Shown here: one piece after another, positions 34,802-47,905 of the stretch
How the letters are laid out: each line of letters opens with the position of its first letter
How positions within the stretch are numbered: the first letter of the stretch is position 1
From: Ooceraea biroi
Taxonomy: Eukaryota; Arthropoda; Insecta; Hymenoptera; Formicidae
NCBI RefSeq assembly: GCF_003672135.1
Contig: NC_039514.1
Location: 7,259,287 to 7,323,286, forward strand
Length of the DNA stretch: 64,000 bases
Reading direction: 5' to 3'
Position numbers and translations under genes: made by a program
Notes under the pieces: model-generated
What the model saw: the letters and a program-made list of their open reading frames with translations, nothing else
Told to the model about the DNA's origin: nothing
Database searches by the model: none

Positions 34802-37800
34802 ATGCTACGAAGGTATGTAGGGCTACTTAGACTGGCTTATAAGTGGAGTTACAGCCCGCCGTTCGCCGGGACCGTGTGCGAAAGTATTTTTATTCTGACA
34901 GTACTGTCGATCACGATAACGGTGTGCGCGCTAGGATCAGACTGTAGCGGTGATCCTTGCATGTACGGGATCTGTTTGGACAATTTGGAGAACAGGTACG
35001 TGCACGACGTTTACCCTCACGAAGCACGCGCGAGAATTGCCGTCTGAATTAATTTAAATTAATTGAAGCATAGAGTGATATTAGAAATCATTGAATTTGT
35101 AATGAGAAAAAATTTTGCTTACATTTCTGTTTTTTGATATATTTTTATATAGCACGTACTCTTGTTATTGCATCGACGGTTACACGGGGATCAATTGCGA
35201 GATTAATTGGGACGAGTGCTGGTCGAATCCCTGTCTCAACGGTGGCACGTGCAACGACGGTGTTGCTGCGTACAATTGCACCTGTGTCGACGGTTTCGTA
35301 GGTAATTTATTCGTTTTTATATTTTTATTCTTAGCGATCAATTGAATTAGGATTTCATACGTAAAAACAAGAAGAAGAAGAGCTTCTAATATTCAGGATT
35401 TAAAATTATATATGAAATTAACGAAGATAAGAGAGACGTGTTATTTAATAGTAATTATTATTCTAAATCAGGTGTGAATTGCGAGCAAAAATACAGCGAA
35501 TGTTCAAGCCACCCGTGCCTCAACAACGGCACCTGCGTCGACTATGATGGCTTCGTTTGCCAATGTCCGGATGGATACTCGGGTACGATATAAACTTTAT
35601 ATATATAGATTTTTATTTTTTTTGTAAATTTATAACTTTGTTATAAATTCTTATGCTTTATCTTTTTTTATCTCTTCAGGAGAGTACTGCGAAATCGACA
35701 TTTCGGTTTGCAACGAGACGATGTGCAAGAATTCCGGCGAGTGCGTCGAGGGACCTGGGTTCTCCTTCTTCTGTCGCTGTCGCGAAGGTAAGATATGGCA
35801 CCTGCTATTTTTTAATCTCTTCATGGTATTTCTTCTTTCGACTCTTGATGTTTTCTCTATTAATCTCTAAAAGGCTGGACCGGCACCGTCTGCGACGTGG
35901 ACATCGACGAGTGCTTGGAGTTGCCCTGCAAGAACGGTGGTCTCTGTATCAACGTCCCAGCTTCCTATACTTGCGCTTGTTTGTTCGGTAAATAAAATAA
36001 TTATTTTCAAGGTATAAAATCAAAGACTGACATTTGTTCTATAATTTTATCTCTTACATTACTGCATTATTAATAACACCGATTATTATCCCGCTTCTTC
36101 GTTTTAATCGCAAAGGTTTTACTGGCAAGGACTGCGACAAGGCAATCGTGCCTTGCGACGAGAATCCTTGCCAGAACGGAGCCGTGTGCCTGCTGGAGGA
36201 CGATCATCCAGTCTGCTACTGCGTGCCGGATTATCACGGCGGCCTGTGCGAACTAAGATACGACGACTGCGAGTCGAAGTTCGCGCACTGCGACAACGGC
36301 GGTACCTGCATCGACGGCATCAACAGCTTCACTTGTTCCTGTCCATCGGGTTACGGTGGTCCCATGTGCGAGCACAGTTTGCCTACGACTACCGCTGCTG
36401 CAGAAGTAGATACGTTTGAGGAAACCAGCTCGATTAGAGCTACAGTCAGCGTCGCTTCGCCCAGAACATCGACTTTCGCAGTGGACACCTCCGTGTTTTC
36501 ATCATCAACCTCGAGCAGCTTCGTTACGTACTCGACGGTCCCGAGAACGAGCGGCTCGCCTTCCACGAAGACGTCTCCGATCGCGGAGAAGACGACGTCA
36601 GGGTACCAAGAAGTCGGCGCTAGCAGCAATGGTGAGGTTTTTCTCACCGAGATTCCGTCGACAAGCTTGACGACTGGTAGAGAGGAAGCTTCGACTCAAA
36701 GCAGTCTCCTCACGTCGGAGTCCGTGACGATTTCGTTCGCTCCTACCGAAAGCCGCTCTCGTGTAAGTGAGGCGGAGGGCACCGAGGTTTACCTGCCGAC
36801 CGGGAGGTCGATTCACGACGGTGAAGGTACCGGTAGGCCTGATCAGACGACGAAGACCTATTCGCCGTCGGAGGAAAACGCAACGCGCGTAACGGAGTAT
36901 ACAACAATCTCCAGGTATGTAAAAGGATTTTTATTATAAATATTAGGGGTGTGATTTAGTTTTGAGGGTTTTTTTGCTCAAAAACGCATGTATTTAAATA
37001 TGATAATGAATGAATACCTTAATCAAAATATTTTCCTTCGTTTTCTATCACTTTTTCCCATCTTTCTGGCAAGAGATCGATTCCACCGCGATAAAATGAC
37101 TCTTCTTTTGAGTTGATCCATTCGTCGACGAATTTTCGCACTTCTTCCAAATTATGAAAGTGTGTATCCTCTAAAGCGTGTTGCATCGACCGGAACAAAT
37201 AATAATCGCATGGAGCAATGTCCGGAGAATACGCGGGGTGCGGTAAGACTTCCCATTTAAGCTTTAAAAGTGTTTGTTTCACTGATAACGCAACGTGAGG
37301 TCGAGCGTTGTCACGAAGAAGAATCACTTTCCGTCGTTTACTCGCAATTGCTGGTCGTTTTTGGTCCAATGCTTGCTTCAACTTGTACGATTGGTGTCGA
37401 TAACGATCAGCCGTGACAGTCTCATGCGGATTTAACAGCTCATAGTACACTATCCCACCAAATATACAGAGCATTACTTTTGAACCGTCAATATTGCGTC
37501 TCGGAGTGGATGTTGATGGTTCGCCTGGATCCACCCATGATTTTCTGCGTTTCGGATTATCAAAATAGATCCACTTTTCATCCCCAGTAACAATCCGAGA
37601 CAAAAGACTCTTCTTTTTTTGCCTGGCGATCAACGAAATGCAAATGTTCAACCGGTTCGCAATGGCACTTTCCGATAATTCATGTCGAACCCATTTCCCT
37701 TCTTTCTGAATTTTTCCCATTTCATGTAAATGTTTGGTAACTGTTGTACGATCAACATTTAATGCTCTGGCAAGTTCTGAAGTGGATTCTGTTGGAGTTT

Positions 37801-40800
37801 CGTCCAATAATGCTTGCAAATCTGCATTTTCAAGCTTTCTTGGTTGTCCCGAGCGTTCTTTGTCCTTCACATCAGTATCACCACTTTTAAAGCGTCTAAA
37901 CCCAGTATTCACACGTATTAATTGATGGGGCAGAATCACCATAAGTTTCCACAAGAATTCTATAACCGTCAGCCGCAGTTTTCTTTTGATTAAAAAACAA
38001 AAGCAACGCATGTCGAAAATGCTAAAGAGCTTTCGGAAGTTGCATTTTTACGATGATATAAACACGACTGTTATTGCTATAATGCTACTAAATGTGATGG
38101 ATAATGTCAAGACTGTAAGAAACAACAGTTATCGGAAACAGCTATTGGAATAAACTGACACTACAGCCATCTGTTGCAAAACCCTCAAAACTAAATCACA
38201 CTCCTAATAATAATAAAATTAAATAATTAAATAAATAAGTAAATTAAATAACTGTAATTATATTATTATAAAAATAAGAAAATTAACTGTGTGCTTCAAT
38301 CTTTTCATTTAGTCATCGGCCAACCGTGGTAGCTACTGCTGAGGGTGAGAGGGCCGAGAAAACCACTGTTGCAACAAGCACTATTGTGGAAACTGATGTA
38401 ACATTCCCCGCAAATGCGACGCTTCGATACACCACGGAAGCGATACAGAACGGCACTCTCGATCTCGGAACCACAGCCACGGATTCCAGGACGGTTCTAC
38501 CGTCGACTACCTCGACGCTGCTATCGGTATTATCGTCTACCGTGAAGTTCCATTCTACCACTTCTGCTACGGTGCCTTCGTTGTTAACGTCCACCGTGTC
38601 CTTCAGTCCAAGCACTGGCATCGAAGTTAACGGTAGCAGTACCAGCACATTAGCTCCGCGCAACGTTACCGAGGTCAGTAATTTTGATGATGGCAGAAAG
38701 AAGAAAGGAAAATAGAGCAACAATTCAAAAAGACTCAAACTAATTTTTTTTCATTTCTCTGCAATGTGTTATATTTGTAACCATTGCTTTCAAGCATTCT
38801 ATAATAAAATATAATAAAAAAATTATAAAATAAATAATAAATAATTAAAAAAATAGAGCAATAACGTGAAGAAATGACACCATCGATGATAATTAAAATT
38901 CTGTTGCAATCGTTTGCAGTACGCCGACGGCTGCAAGACAGATTCGTCCATCACGCAAGCGGCTTTCAACGGAAAGTCTTTCGTCAGGCAGCACGTCGAT
39001 GTGATAATCACCGACAACAGGAGCGACGCGACGCTGCGAATCTACGTGAAACTCAAGACGGCATTTAAGAACGGGATAATCCTGCACGTTTACTTCGACA
39101 ATGAGAGATATTCTTTGGTCTACTTGGAACTCGGCTCGCTCAAGTTCCAGTTTTCCTGCGGCCTGGAGACCATGTTGCTCGGCGAGATCGATGCCACCAT
39201 CGACAACGGATACGAGGTCGACATTGACATGAGGTGTGAAATCATTCTCTCTCTCTTTTAACATTAATTTATATTTAATCTATAGATTTTTATTAAAAAT
39301 GAATTAGTTGAAGCAAAAATGTCGCTTTGCATGCATCTTCCTCCAATTTTAATATCAAACAAGTTTGATATTAAAATTGGAGGAAGATGCATGCAAAGCG
39401 ACATTTTTGAGAGTTATTATTGAGACAGAAATTATTAAATATAATATAAATTAAAATAAAATAAAATATAAATTACACGTAAAAACGTGTAATTTATATT
39501 TTATTTTATTTTAATTTATATTATATTTAATAATTTCTGTCTCAATAATAACTCTCCTCTCTTCGTTTAGTTTCCACTACGTTGCTAACGCTGAAAATGA
39601 GAAGTGCTTCGCCAAATTGCTGGTCAACGGCACGATGGCCGTGACCGGCGAACAGACACTGCCACAACGTGGGATGGTCCCAAAATACGCCAATCTCTAC
39701 GTAGGGGGTATTCCATTCTCGTTCTCGCACTATTTCCCTCACGTGGCTATGGGTTTTATCGGATGCATGGATTCCTTGAAGGTAAAATATTATTTAGAGT
39801 TGAACTGGACATTCCTCCTCTATTCGTTCATTACGAAAACTCCGCCGGCATCTATTATCGTATAATAATTTTAATGAGAATGTCGCACTGCAGGTGAACG
39901 GTATCTCGCGACACTTCATCCACGATTCCATAGAAACGTTCCAGATCGAAGAGTGCACGTCGTTCCTGTGCTTGTCAAATCCGTGCCAAAATTTCGGCGC
40001 GTGTGAGGAAAACGAGGGGAGAATTCGCTGCAAGTGCATAGCAGGGTAACCGTCGCCTGGCAATTACAGTGTTATCCAAAATGTTTCTCTAATTTATTTA
40101 TTTATTTGTATCCCCAGAAACAGAAATAACGAGAAGGAAAAGAGAGCAGAATTACGGAGCAAAATAGACAAACCATTTTTATTAAATATTAATTTTTAAC
40201 TTCTTAATTTTAATTTCGACCAGAAAATGTCAATCGATGAAAATTAACGTCGATCGATCCTGATTTTATCAGAGATAATTAATAAAATTAATTAATAATT
40301 AACAAACAACTGACCGTTTGCAGTTACACCGGCGCTTTGTGCGAGCACTCGGCGTGCAACGACAACCCTTGCTCGATGGGTGCGACGTGCGTGAGCTCGC
40401 CGGGGACCGGTTTCATCTGCGTTTGTCCGCTTGGCAGTCACGGGCTCCTCTGCGATGAGGGTAAGTCACGGCGGGTAAGGAACAGACACGAAGCTACGAA
40501 GCAATTTGTCTTTGCAGAAATCATCTTGATGCGACCGGCGTTCTCCGTACTCGTTCCCGGATTCGCGTCGTACATCGCTTACGGTCTGTCGACGTCGATA
40601 AAGGACGCGATGGAGCTGAAGCTGCGAATCATCCCCCGCACGCTCGATCAGATCTCCCTCATAGCGTATCTCGGACAGAGGGGCTTGCGCCGCGACATCT
40701 CCGACCACTTGTCGTTAACGTTCGTGCGTGGCTACATCATGCTCACGTGGGACCTAGGCTCCGGTAAGTGCGATGTGCAACTCCTCGTGCAAATTAGAGA

Positions 40801-41740
40801 ATAATTTATATTAATTAATTAAATTAATTAGAATAATTTATATTAACTAATTAATTTAATTAATAATTTATATTATTATAATTGGAGCTATTTTATATTT
40901 TCGACGAATGCAATATATTGCTGCATTGTTTTTGCCACTGCAATTTTCCAACAGGAGTGCGAAGGATCTTCACGAGTCACTCGCTGAGCTCCCTGAATGT
41001 GGCGGGCTCGCTCGGCAAGAGCAAAACGTACACGCTCCGTATCGGACGAAGAGGCAAGGAAGCGTGGCTCGCGGTAGAGGGTCTCAGCAATGTCACCGGT
41101 CATGCGGTGGGATCGATGACTCAACTCGACGTGTCGCCCATCCTCTACATCGGTACGTCGAAATCAGCTTGGCATCAGACGAACGGAAGACTGAGCTAGA
41201 CAAATGTTAGACAAATGTTCATTGTTCGCCGAGCTGGACAAACGTTTATTATTCTCTCGCAGGCGGACACAGGTCGAAGAGCTTCGAGACGCTGCCGCAC
41301 GACCTGCCCCTCCACACCGGCTTCTCCGGCTGCATATTCGACGTCGAGCTACGCACGGACACCTCGAGCTTCCCGCTGATCGGCTCCAGTCCTGCTACCG
41401 GTCGCGGCGTGGGCGAGTGTAACCGGAACGAGTGCCTTCGCCACTCGTGCAAGAACGGCGCGGTGTGCCTGCACCGCGGAGCATCGTACAGGTGACACCT
41501 CCATCAAATTAATTAACGAGAAAATTCACGGCGCTTATAAATAAATAAAAATAAATATAATAAAATATACGGAGCTTATATGCGAGAGGAAAAATGCGGA
41601 ATGGAATTTATGCTCGTAAAAGTCACGATATATATTATCATACAACATATGCTACACGTAGACCCATAGTCGATTGCTGCATTTTCAGCTGTATGTGTAC
41701 AAAGGAATGGATCGGCCCCGACTGCTCGATTCCGGTCTAA
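34802..41740 (+). CDS. eys: secreted EGF/laminin-G protein, eyes shut (spacemaker)-like
   Basis: Fifteen exons: 34802-34995, 35153-35301, 35472-35582, 35680-35787, 35874-35987, 36116-36914, 38313-38673, 38920-39233, 39571-39781, 39894-40045, 40324-40460, 40518-40763, 40955-41152, 41263-41491 and 41689-41740; phases agree, 1124 aa. A hydrophobic segment (ILTVLSITITVCALG, about residues 38-52) after a long N-terminal region acts as signal or anchor. Seven EGF repeats with six cysteines each follow (for example DECWSNPCLNGGTC), then a long Ser/Thr-rich mucin-like region, LamG 1 (about 615-800), two EGFs, LamG 2 (about 885-1075) and a last EGF. There is no C-terminal membrane segment, which argues against Crumbs. 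Drosophila Eys is an extracellular rhabdomere/chordotonal lumen protein with more EGF and LamG domains. Agrin-like alternatives are less likely. Confidence 0.72.
36943..38207 (-). mobile_element. mariner transposon (DD34D type), nearly full length but broken, in eys intron 6
   Basis: Flanked by TA on each side (36941-36942, 38208-38209), with about 30-bp inverted ends (TTAGGGGTGTGATTTAGTTT on the left). The 1265-bp element encodes a mariner transposase on the minus strand (about 37019-38011): NADLQALLDETP, GDEKWIYFDN, LLRDNARPH, YSPDIAPCDYYLF, ending NEGKYFD. The N-terminal segment continues in another frame (NQKKTAADGYRILVETYGDS), so there is a frameshift near 37900. The usual WWDQKG segment after VMLCI is also reduced. 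Inactive but young-looking; opposite to eys and only 28 bp from the exon 6 donor. Confidence 0.93.
39315..39556. repeat. two abutting perfect hairpins in eys intron 9
   Basis: Hairpin 1: arms 39315-39360 and 39363-39408 (46 bp each, 2-nt AA loop). Hairpin 2: arms 39409-39480 and 39485-39556 (72 bp each, AAAA loop). I found no mismatch in either. They touch without a gap and fill most of the 337-bp intron between exons 8 and 9; the second ends 14 bp before exon 9. They would fold in the eys pre-mRNA. Confidence 0.95.
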
Positions 41741-41947
41741 CTCGCCAGTGGGGACAACCTCCTCGACGCACACGAAGGATCTTCTGCCAATTTTAAGTAA
41801 TTAGTGGACGTAGCACGGAATAATAATCGATCGCTGTTACGGATAATAATAACAATGTTACATTAATTATTAACTCGCCGGACACGTTGTACTTGCAAAT
41901 TTTATGTCTATCGACTCGTAGTGATCTCTCTCTCGGCCCGAGCAAGA

Positions 41948-43536
41948 TTAGCTTACGTCGGGGGCGTCATTTTTCGGTCGCGAGCTAGCGGAGTGGGAGT
42001 TCAGGTAGACGAACAGCATCGCCGCCGACAGGCGCGCCTGCAGATCGTGCTTGCTGTACTCGTGATGCCACTCCACATTGCCCCAATGAGAGATCTGTAG
42101 AGGAATAACGTGCAGTTAGTAGAATTGTAATATGTAATAGCGGGAAATAGTGAGAGAACGGAGGGTGCAGCCATGGGCATTTGCCCCCTCCCCCCCTGGA
42201 ATCAGCAAACAATTAAAATTAAATTAATTAAATTAATTTATGCACTTTCAAATTTTTAATTATAATTATTTTAATTCCTTTTGAAGTAATTTTAAAGTAA
42301 TTTGGAAGTAATTTAAAAAAATTTTTTAAAACTCCTTCGGACGCCCATGGCTGCTTCTCATTTTTTCAGTAATTTTATCATGAATCGAACTGATTGTGAG
42401 AGAGCGCGTCTGATACCTGATACTCTTCCTCTAGTCGCGAGAGGCTCACTGCCTCGGGGATGTCGATTACTCTCGCGGCAGTGGCAAGAGTCAGGATGAC
42501 AGATTTCAGTCCGTCCACCGCGTACACGAGACCTAGACAATATTAATTATTCATTATTTATATCCATGTACGTGTGTATTATTGTACGTAGAGTACGTCT
42601 TCATCATTTTTCTATGAAAAGTTACCATAAATACTGTTGAAGTTACGTGACAATAAGTGTCTCGTCAACGCAGCCTTGGTTTCCACGGACACCGCGGGCG
42701 CCTCTATGCTCCGAGTCCGCGCGATGTCCACCTCGTAGTGCTCGCAGAACCAGCGTACTACGGGCTCCCACTTCTCGATTTGCAGCGAGTACAGTTCGTC
42801 CACCTCCTGCAATCACGAGACTCATTGTAACAGAAATGTCATATCGCTGTTGAGATTTCGAGCGCTTTCTTACACTTGAATAAAATAAAATCGTATCCAT
42901 CTGCAAGCAGTTCACTACGTGGTTCACCAGGTCGATCTTACTGCGACTCTGTGGGTTGTCCAGCACGGTGTTGCACAGAGCCGTCTGCAACAGGCAGGCA
43001 AACGCATATTTGTACTTCGAAAGCTCTACGCTGACTCAGAATGATGGCACTAGGTGCCCGAGTACTTGGATACTCTTGTACTGATCGTACTAAGTGCATA
43101 CTGCCTCTGTCGATCGTTTCCTTCTGCGCGTCCCACTCAGCTGCCACCGCTAGGGCCAGGGGTTTGCTGTTCACTTCGAACACCCGGCCCTGCGGCGTCT
43201 TCAGCTTCCTCTGATCCAGGGTGACTTCGTACTTGTCGCCACTTGAAAGTATATTCGTCCTTTTATAAAATCGTTTCACGGTAGCTACAAGTGTCAGATC
43301 ATTGTACACACCAGTAGCGTTTGATGTTCAATAAAATTCGTCAGATTTATTGTAATCCGTTTAATGATAGAAATAAGAAGACACTGGACAAGACTCTAAC
43401 CTCAATAATAAATATGTTAAATAAAGCACATGATAAAATGATGATTACCCAAGTTTCTTGCGACCAGCGAAGGTGGCACAAATTTGTCGCATCTAAAGTG
43501 GTGCAGTGCATTGCTCAGTCTGTTAAAACCTTGCAT
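41948..43536 (-). CDS. ATPAF2: ATP synthase mitochondrial F1 complex assembly factor 2 (ATP12)
   Basis: Six exons: 43536-43449, 43284-43091, 42984-42874, 42806-42626, 42532-42417 and 42094-41948; phases agree, 278 aa against about 289 in human. Exon 1 encodes a basic, amphipathic mitochondrial presequence (MQGFNRLSNALHHFRCDKF). The mature part has VKRFYKRTNI, YEVTLDQRKLKTPQGR, LALAVAAEWDAQKE and MHLTALCNTVLDNP, all typical of ATP12, then EKWEPVVRWF and the C-terminal HWGNVEWHHEYSKHDL block. The protein is a matrix chaperone that binds the free F1 alpha subunit during ATP synthase assembly. The gene is convergent with eys, with stop codons about 200 bp apart. The ATG at 43534-43536 is chosen because its exon splices in phase into the conserved body. 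Confidence 0.93.
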
Positions 43537-44095
43537 ATTTTCTGTTGTCACACTTGAAGGGTGGAACACAAGGAGCTGACGAAAACGTTGGAAGCACCGT
43601 CCAGCACTGTCTGGCCTGACCACGTTACTCCTGAAAGCGTAGTTAGCACTGCAATTCCATTTCTGATCTCGCAGTCAACGTGCGATAACGTATATGCATA
43701 AGGAATAATTTAATAAGTGACGTTTTATTCAATAATTAATGATTAATGATGACAATAAATGATTAGCTTTGGATCACTAAGCTGAAGAAATATTATTATG
43801 AATTTTATTAATTATGTATTATTTATAACAGATATTGCTACAATTAAAATCAAACTTTGTATCAAAAACTTTGCGAATAAAAATATTGCCGACAACAATT
43901 TCCTCATATCTTGTTACAAAAATAAAATCCATCCTCGCTGCTCCCAAAATTTTTAATCCCTAAATACGCACAATTCTAAAATTTTCAATTTAGAATTACA
44001 ATATTTAATCGAATTAATCATAAAACACTATACGTTTGCGTAAACAATTCATTATTACATTTATTTTTACTATTAAAAGTAGTACAAGTAAGCGG

Positions 44096-44412
44096 TATGA
44101 GAGAGGTTACGTTTGTGCTATGAGAATCGTGCAGTTGAACCGTCGCGAAAATCTCGAAAATTAAAGGATCAGGAGCAGGGCAGCATGATGAGCGAGGAAG
44201 TGTACGCAAGACTACGTTCACTGTCGGTAATAATACCGACAGTGTCTATTACCGACTAATCATGCAGTCGGTAACGTTACCGACAGGTCGAGGAGCTTTG
44301 TGTCACCTCCTCGGCTATTCTGTTAGCCTGCTCCTGATACTTCCATCTTCGAGATTTTCGACAGCTCAAACTGCATGATTCGCATAGTACAAACGTAACC
44401 TTCTCTCGTAAC
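44096..44412. repeat. imperfect inverted-repeat (MITE-like) element
   Basis: Left arm from GAGAGAGGTTACGTTTGTGC, right arm ending GTACAAACGTAACCTTCTCTC; arms about 110 bp with several mismatches and no coding capacity. The centre repeats the motif GTCGGTAA/TTACCGAC several times and can form further small stems. No clear target duplication was found. Confidence 0.65.
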
Positions 44413-47340
44413 ACCTAATTGCAGGCTACATTAATTAATATAAACGAAATGAAAGATATTTTGTGTACTTTTATGATGTTTTACGATTCTTAAGAGTTAA
44501 TTCTATATTCTTAAAACGAAAATTGTTGAAATTTGTTTAAAAAACGCATATTTCTGTTAATTTAAACAGAGAGCGGTTGCGCATCGCATTTTACCAATAG
44601 ATTAATAATTAATACAAATATAAATATAAATATTTTATCATCTTTTATAACATTTTATGCCTCTTTAGATTTAATATTATGTTTCTCAAATCGAAATTAA
44701 AACATTTTATACGAAAAACATGTATATTTCTTCCAGTCTATATGAGCATAGTACGACTGCTACATTTGTTGTTCTACGAATAGATTAATAATTAATACAA
44801 ATGTAATTAAAATTTTTTTATGCGTTTTTGCAATGTTTTATAGTTTTTAAGGTTTAATACTTTATTCCTAAAATAAAAATTGGCATATCTTGTGAGAAGA
44901 ACATGCGTAAAAAATATATATAATTGATACTTACGTGCAAAATCTTGAGTAATAAGAGGTAGAAATTTAATATAGATTCTTGGTAATAATTTAATAATTT
45001 AATTTGATTCTTGGTAATACGTTTAATGTTTATTTAATGTTACTTTTTATGTTTATACGATTTTGATTACCATTGTTACAAAATTAAAATATCCAGTTAA
45101 TAAGATAAATGTGTTATAAATGTTTCTTTCAGCAAATTATCCTAAAAATGCCGCTTCCATTTCAGCTGCAGGTGTCCAAACCAGGTGTTGCAATCTTCTC
45201 GGAAATATCATCCAGACATTTATAAGAAAATAACAAAAATAAAATAACGAAATAAAAAATAAAATCTAATTAGAAAAATGAAGAAATGTGGTTCGTACTT
45301 GGACAAGATTTGTTTCTGTATTTTATTATCTCACGCTTATTCCTTATTCAATACAATTTATAAAAATATCATAACGTACCAAAATTGTAACTATGTACCG
45401 CGTTATTTTTTTATATCTTTCTATTTATAGACATATTAATATTCCACCTACTGGCAGTTAAAGAGAACGTTATGATTTATGCATGAGCTTTTGCATTTTG
45501 CTTCGAGGTCGCATAAAGAACAATATAATAATTGCAAAGAAGAACGTACAACTAAGTGAGGATCGATCCCTACGCGTTGTGCTCGTAATTGGTACAGTGG
45601 CGGCTCGAGCGAACGCTCTTCAAAGAATAAAGAGTACGCAAGCATTGATAATCATCGACTGCAATCATTGATTATCACCGATGCAATTCTGTTGATGCAA
45701 TCGTTCATTGCAAACGACCTATTTACACAAGAGACATACGCACGTTACTTTATTCCTGCCATTCCAGGCGCAGAAATTGAACTTGAACTTTGATTCGAAC
45801 TTCGGCTCTGAAACTGGAAAATTTCAGCACGCATAAGCATCGGAAAATTAAATTCGATTATATCGATCACAATAATTGTCTCGGGAATCATTCAATCACA
45901 ATCGCAAGGATGGATGCGGAAGAAATAAAAGGAGAGATGTGAGACTTGGAGGGAAGGAGATCTTTGTGGAAATTACATCGCCTCCGATCGTGCTAACACG
46001 TTTTCCCGTCCGTGTTACCGCCTCAGAAGCGCCGAGGATTGGTAAAAATTGTAACAACAGCGTCGCTCTTCCAGTTACATAAATTCCTCTGCAGAAAATT
46101 CTCCCGCTACGATATACGTTGAAGCAACGATAATTCGATTCTCCACGTCCTACGCGCGTATCTGGCCTCAGTCTTTTTACGCGAATTCCTTTCGTAAAGT
46201 CCAATTGAAGCAAAATTACGTGTTAACGTAGCGGAATAATCGACGATCGCGGCTGATAATTTCTCGTTCCGATTGATGATGAGAGGTGCCATTATATACG
46301 TCGGAATATGTCGAGGGAAGTCTTTTTTTTTATCGCGCTTCTCTCTAAGCGAGTTGGAAGCACGAGAGTAGCTGAATTAACGAGCATTCGTATCGTGCAA
46401 AAGAAAAGAACGAAACTGGCTTGAGGGAACAGATCCACTAGAAGAGCGCTAATTTATATTGCACAAATAATTTTACGTTGTAAATAACGCGAGAGCTACG
46501 AGAGGATTAATTGATAATGCTTCGTACATATACATATATACATATTTTTACATACAAATTGTACGCTTTCTCTGGGTACCGGGTAAGAAAAGAATTTTGG
46601 GCACGCAGATGCGCACGTGCAACGTAAAATACTGCAATGAGAGAATTAATGATTACACATGAATTGATGACTCCAAGCATTGTTCCGCGCGATCAGGCAC
46701 CCAAATACACACGTGGCTACTACTTCTTTCTGTTATTTTTTTTGTTTTTACATTAACTCAGGTACTCGCTTTAAATTTCTCTCAATTGATTATGCAAAAG
46801 AACATGACTTCCGCCGCGAGGGCTCTCGCAGACCGATTCGTGATGACGGCAAAAATATCAGCGCCAATCCCGCAAGAAGGAAATATATACATATATATAT
46901 ATTTTTTGTGTTTTATATATAAATAATTAAATTAACATCAATCACACAAAAAAATATCGGTTACTCTTACTTTTGTAAATATTTCTTTAATAAAAAACGT
47001 AACAGCTAATTAGTTTTTTTATAAACACTGAAAATGTAGATTACAACATAATATACTGATAACAATTCCAACTTCCGATGGAGAGTAGCTTATATTCTGT
47101 TGTACCAACATTGAAATTATCACTATTCTTTTTAGTAGTTTAGGGGGGCGTGTGTGGGATATTGTACAAATTATTCCATACTTTTTGGACAGTGTGCTTA
47201 CGGTACCGTTTTATCGTATTACATATTACAGTTTGCAAAAATATCATCTACTATTATAACAAAACCTGCTTATATTACATTAGCGCTACAGTGTCCAAAA
47301 GTATAGGTCAAGTATTACAATGTGTGTGTGCTTGTATAGC

Positions 47341-47361
47341 TGTGTGTGTGTGTGTGTGTGT
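47341..47361. repeat. (TG)n microsatellite
   Basis: Uninterrupted TG run of about 10 units next to a shorter run at 47321-47330. Confidence 0.9.
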
Positions 47362-47905
47362 TTCTGTGTATGTCGCGAGCATATACATAGTGACATTTTA
47401 TACATTCATTCACCAGACGCATACACGTGCCATATTACGTCACGTAACAGGTGCCCGTATGGCTCACATGCACCTCTCTTGCTATATATAATATATATAG
47501 GAGCGACTAATCATGGGGGAGCGGCGCGCTCCCTTCTTCACTCACGCGCGATTTCGTGTTAAAAAATAAAGAATGATCTATTATATTACATTTAAAAAAT
47601 GTTCAGTCATTTACAGTGGGGGGGTGGGGAAGCTTAAATCGTATCGACACGATGGAAACGACTTGTTTATATATATATATACTTTTGAATATTCCCGGAC
47701 TATTTTCGCAGCAGAGTTCCTCCCCCCCCCGGGGGTCTCGTGAAACGAAAACGTACACCGTGCACCGCAGCAACGTGGAACAACGTCGCGCATCGCGATC
47801 GGTCGCGCCACTCGGCCTATGCAAGATCATGCACATCATCCCCGTGCCGGCGAGGCGCCAGATCCCGGGCGGGCGATCACTCGAGTTCCTGCCCCGTGCA
47901 GGGCA

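Larger units (their letters stand above)
43537..47905. other. gene-free AT-rich region between ATPAF2 and TAF4
   Basis: 4.4 kb with the imperfect fold-back repeat at 44096-44412, a TG microsatellite near 47341, and probably the TAF4 3' UTR close to 47905. Open frames such as 45896-46213 and 47150-47491 lack homology. Confidence 0.5.

Noticed and set aside
39315..39556. Reading the paired hairpins as a microRNA precursor
   Set aside because: Stems are perfectly paired and have 2-4 nt loops, unlike typical insect miRNA hairpins; a long-hairpin RNA is the better hypothesis.
43285..43309. ATPAF2 start inside the frame at 43309
   Set aside because: That codon is GTG and lies before the acceptor; exon 1 at 43536-43449 gives an ATG and a mitochondrial presequence in phase.
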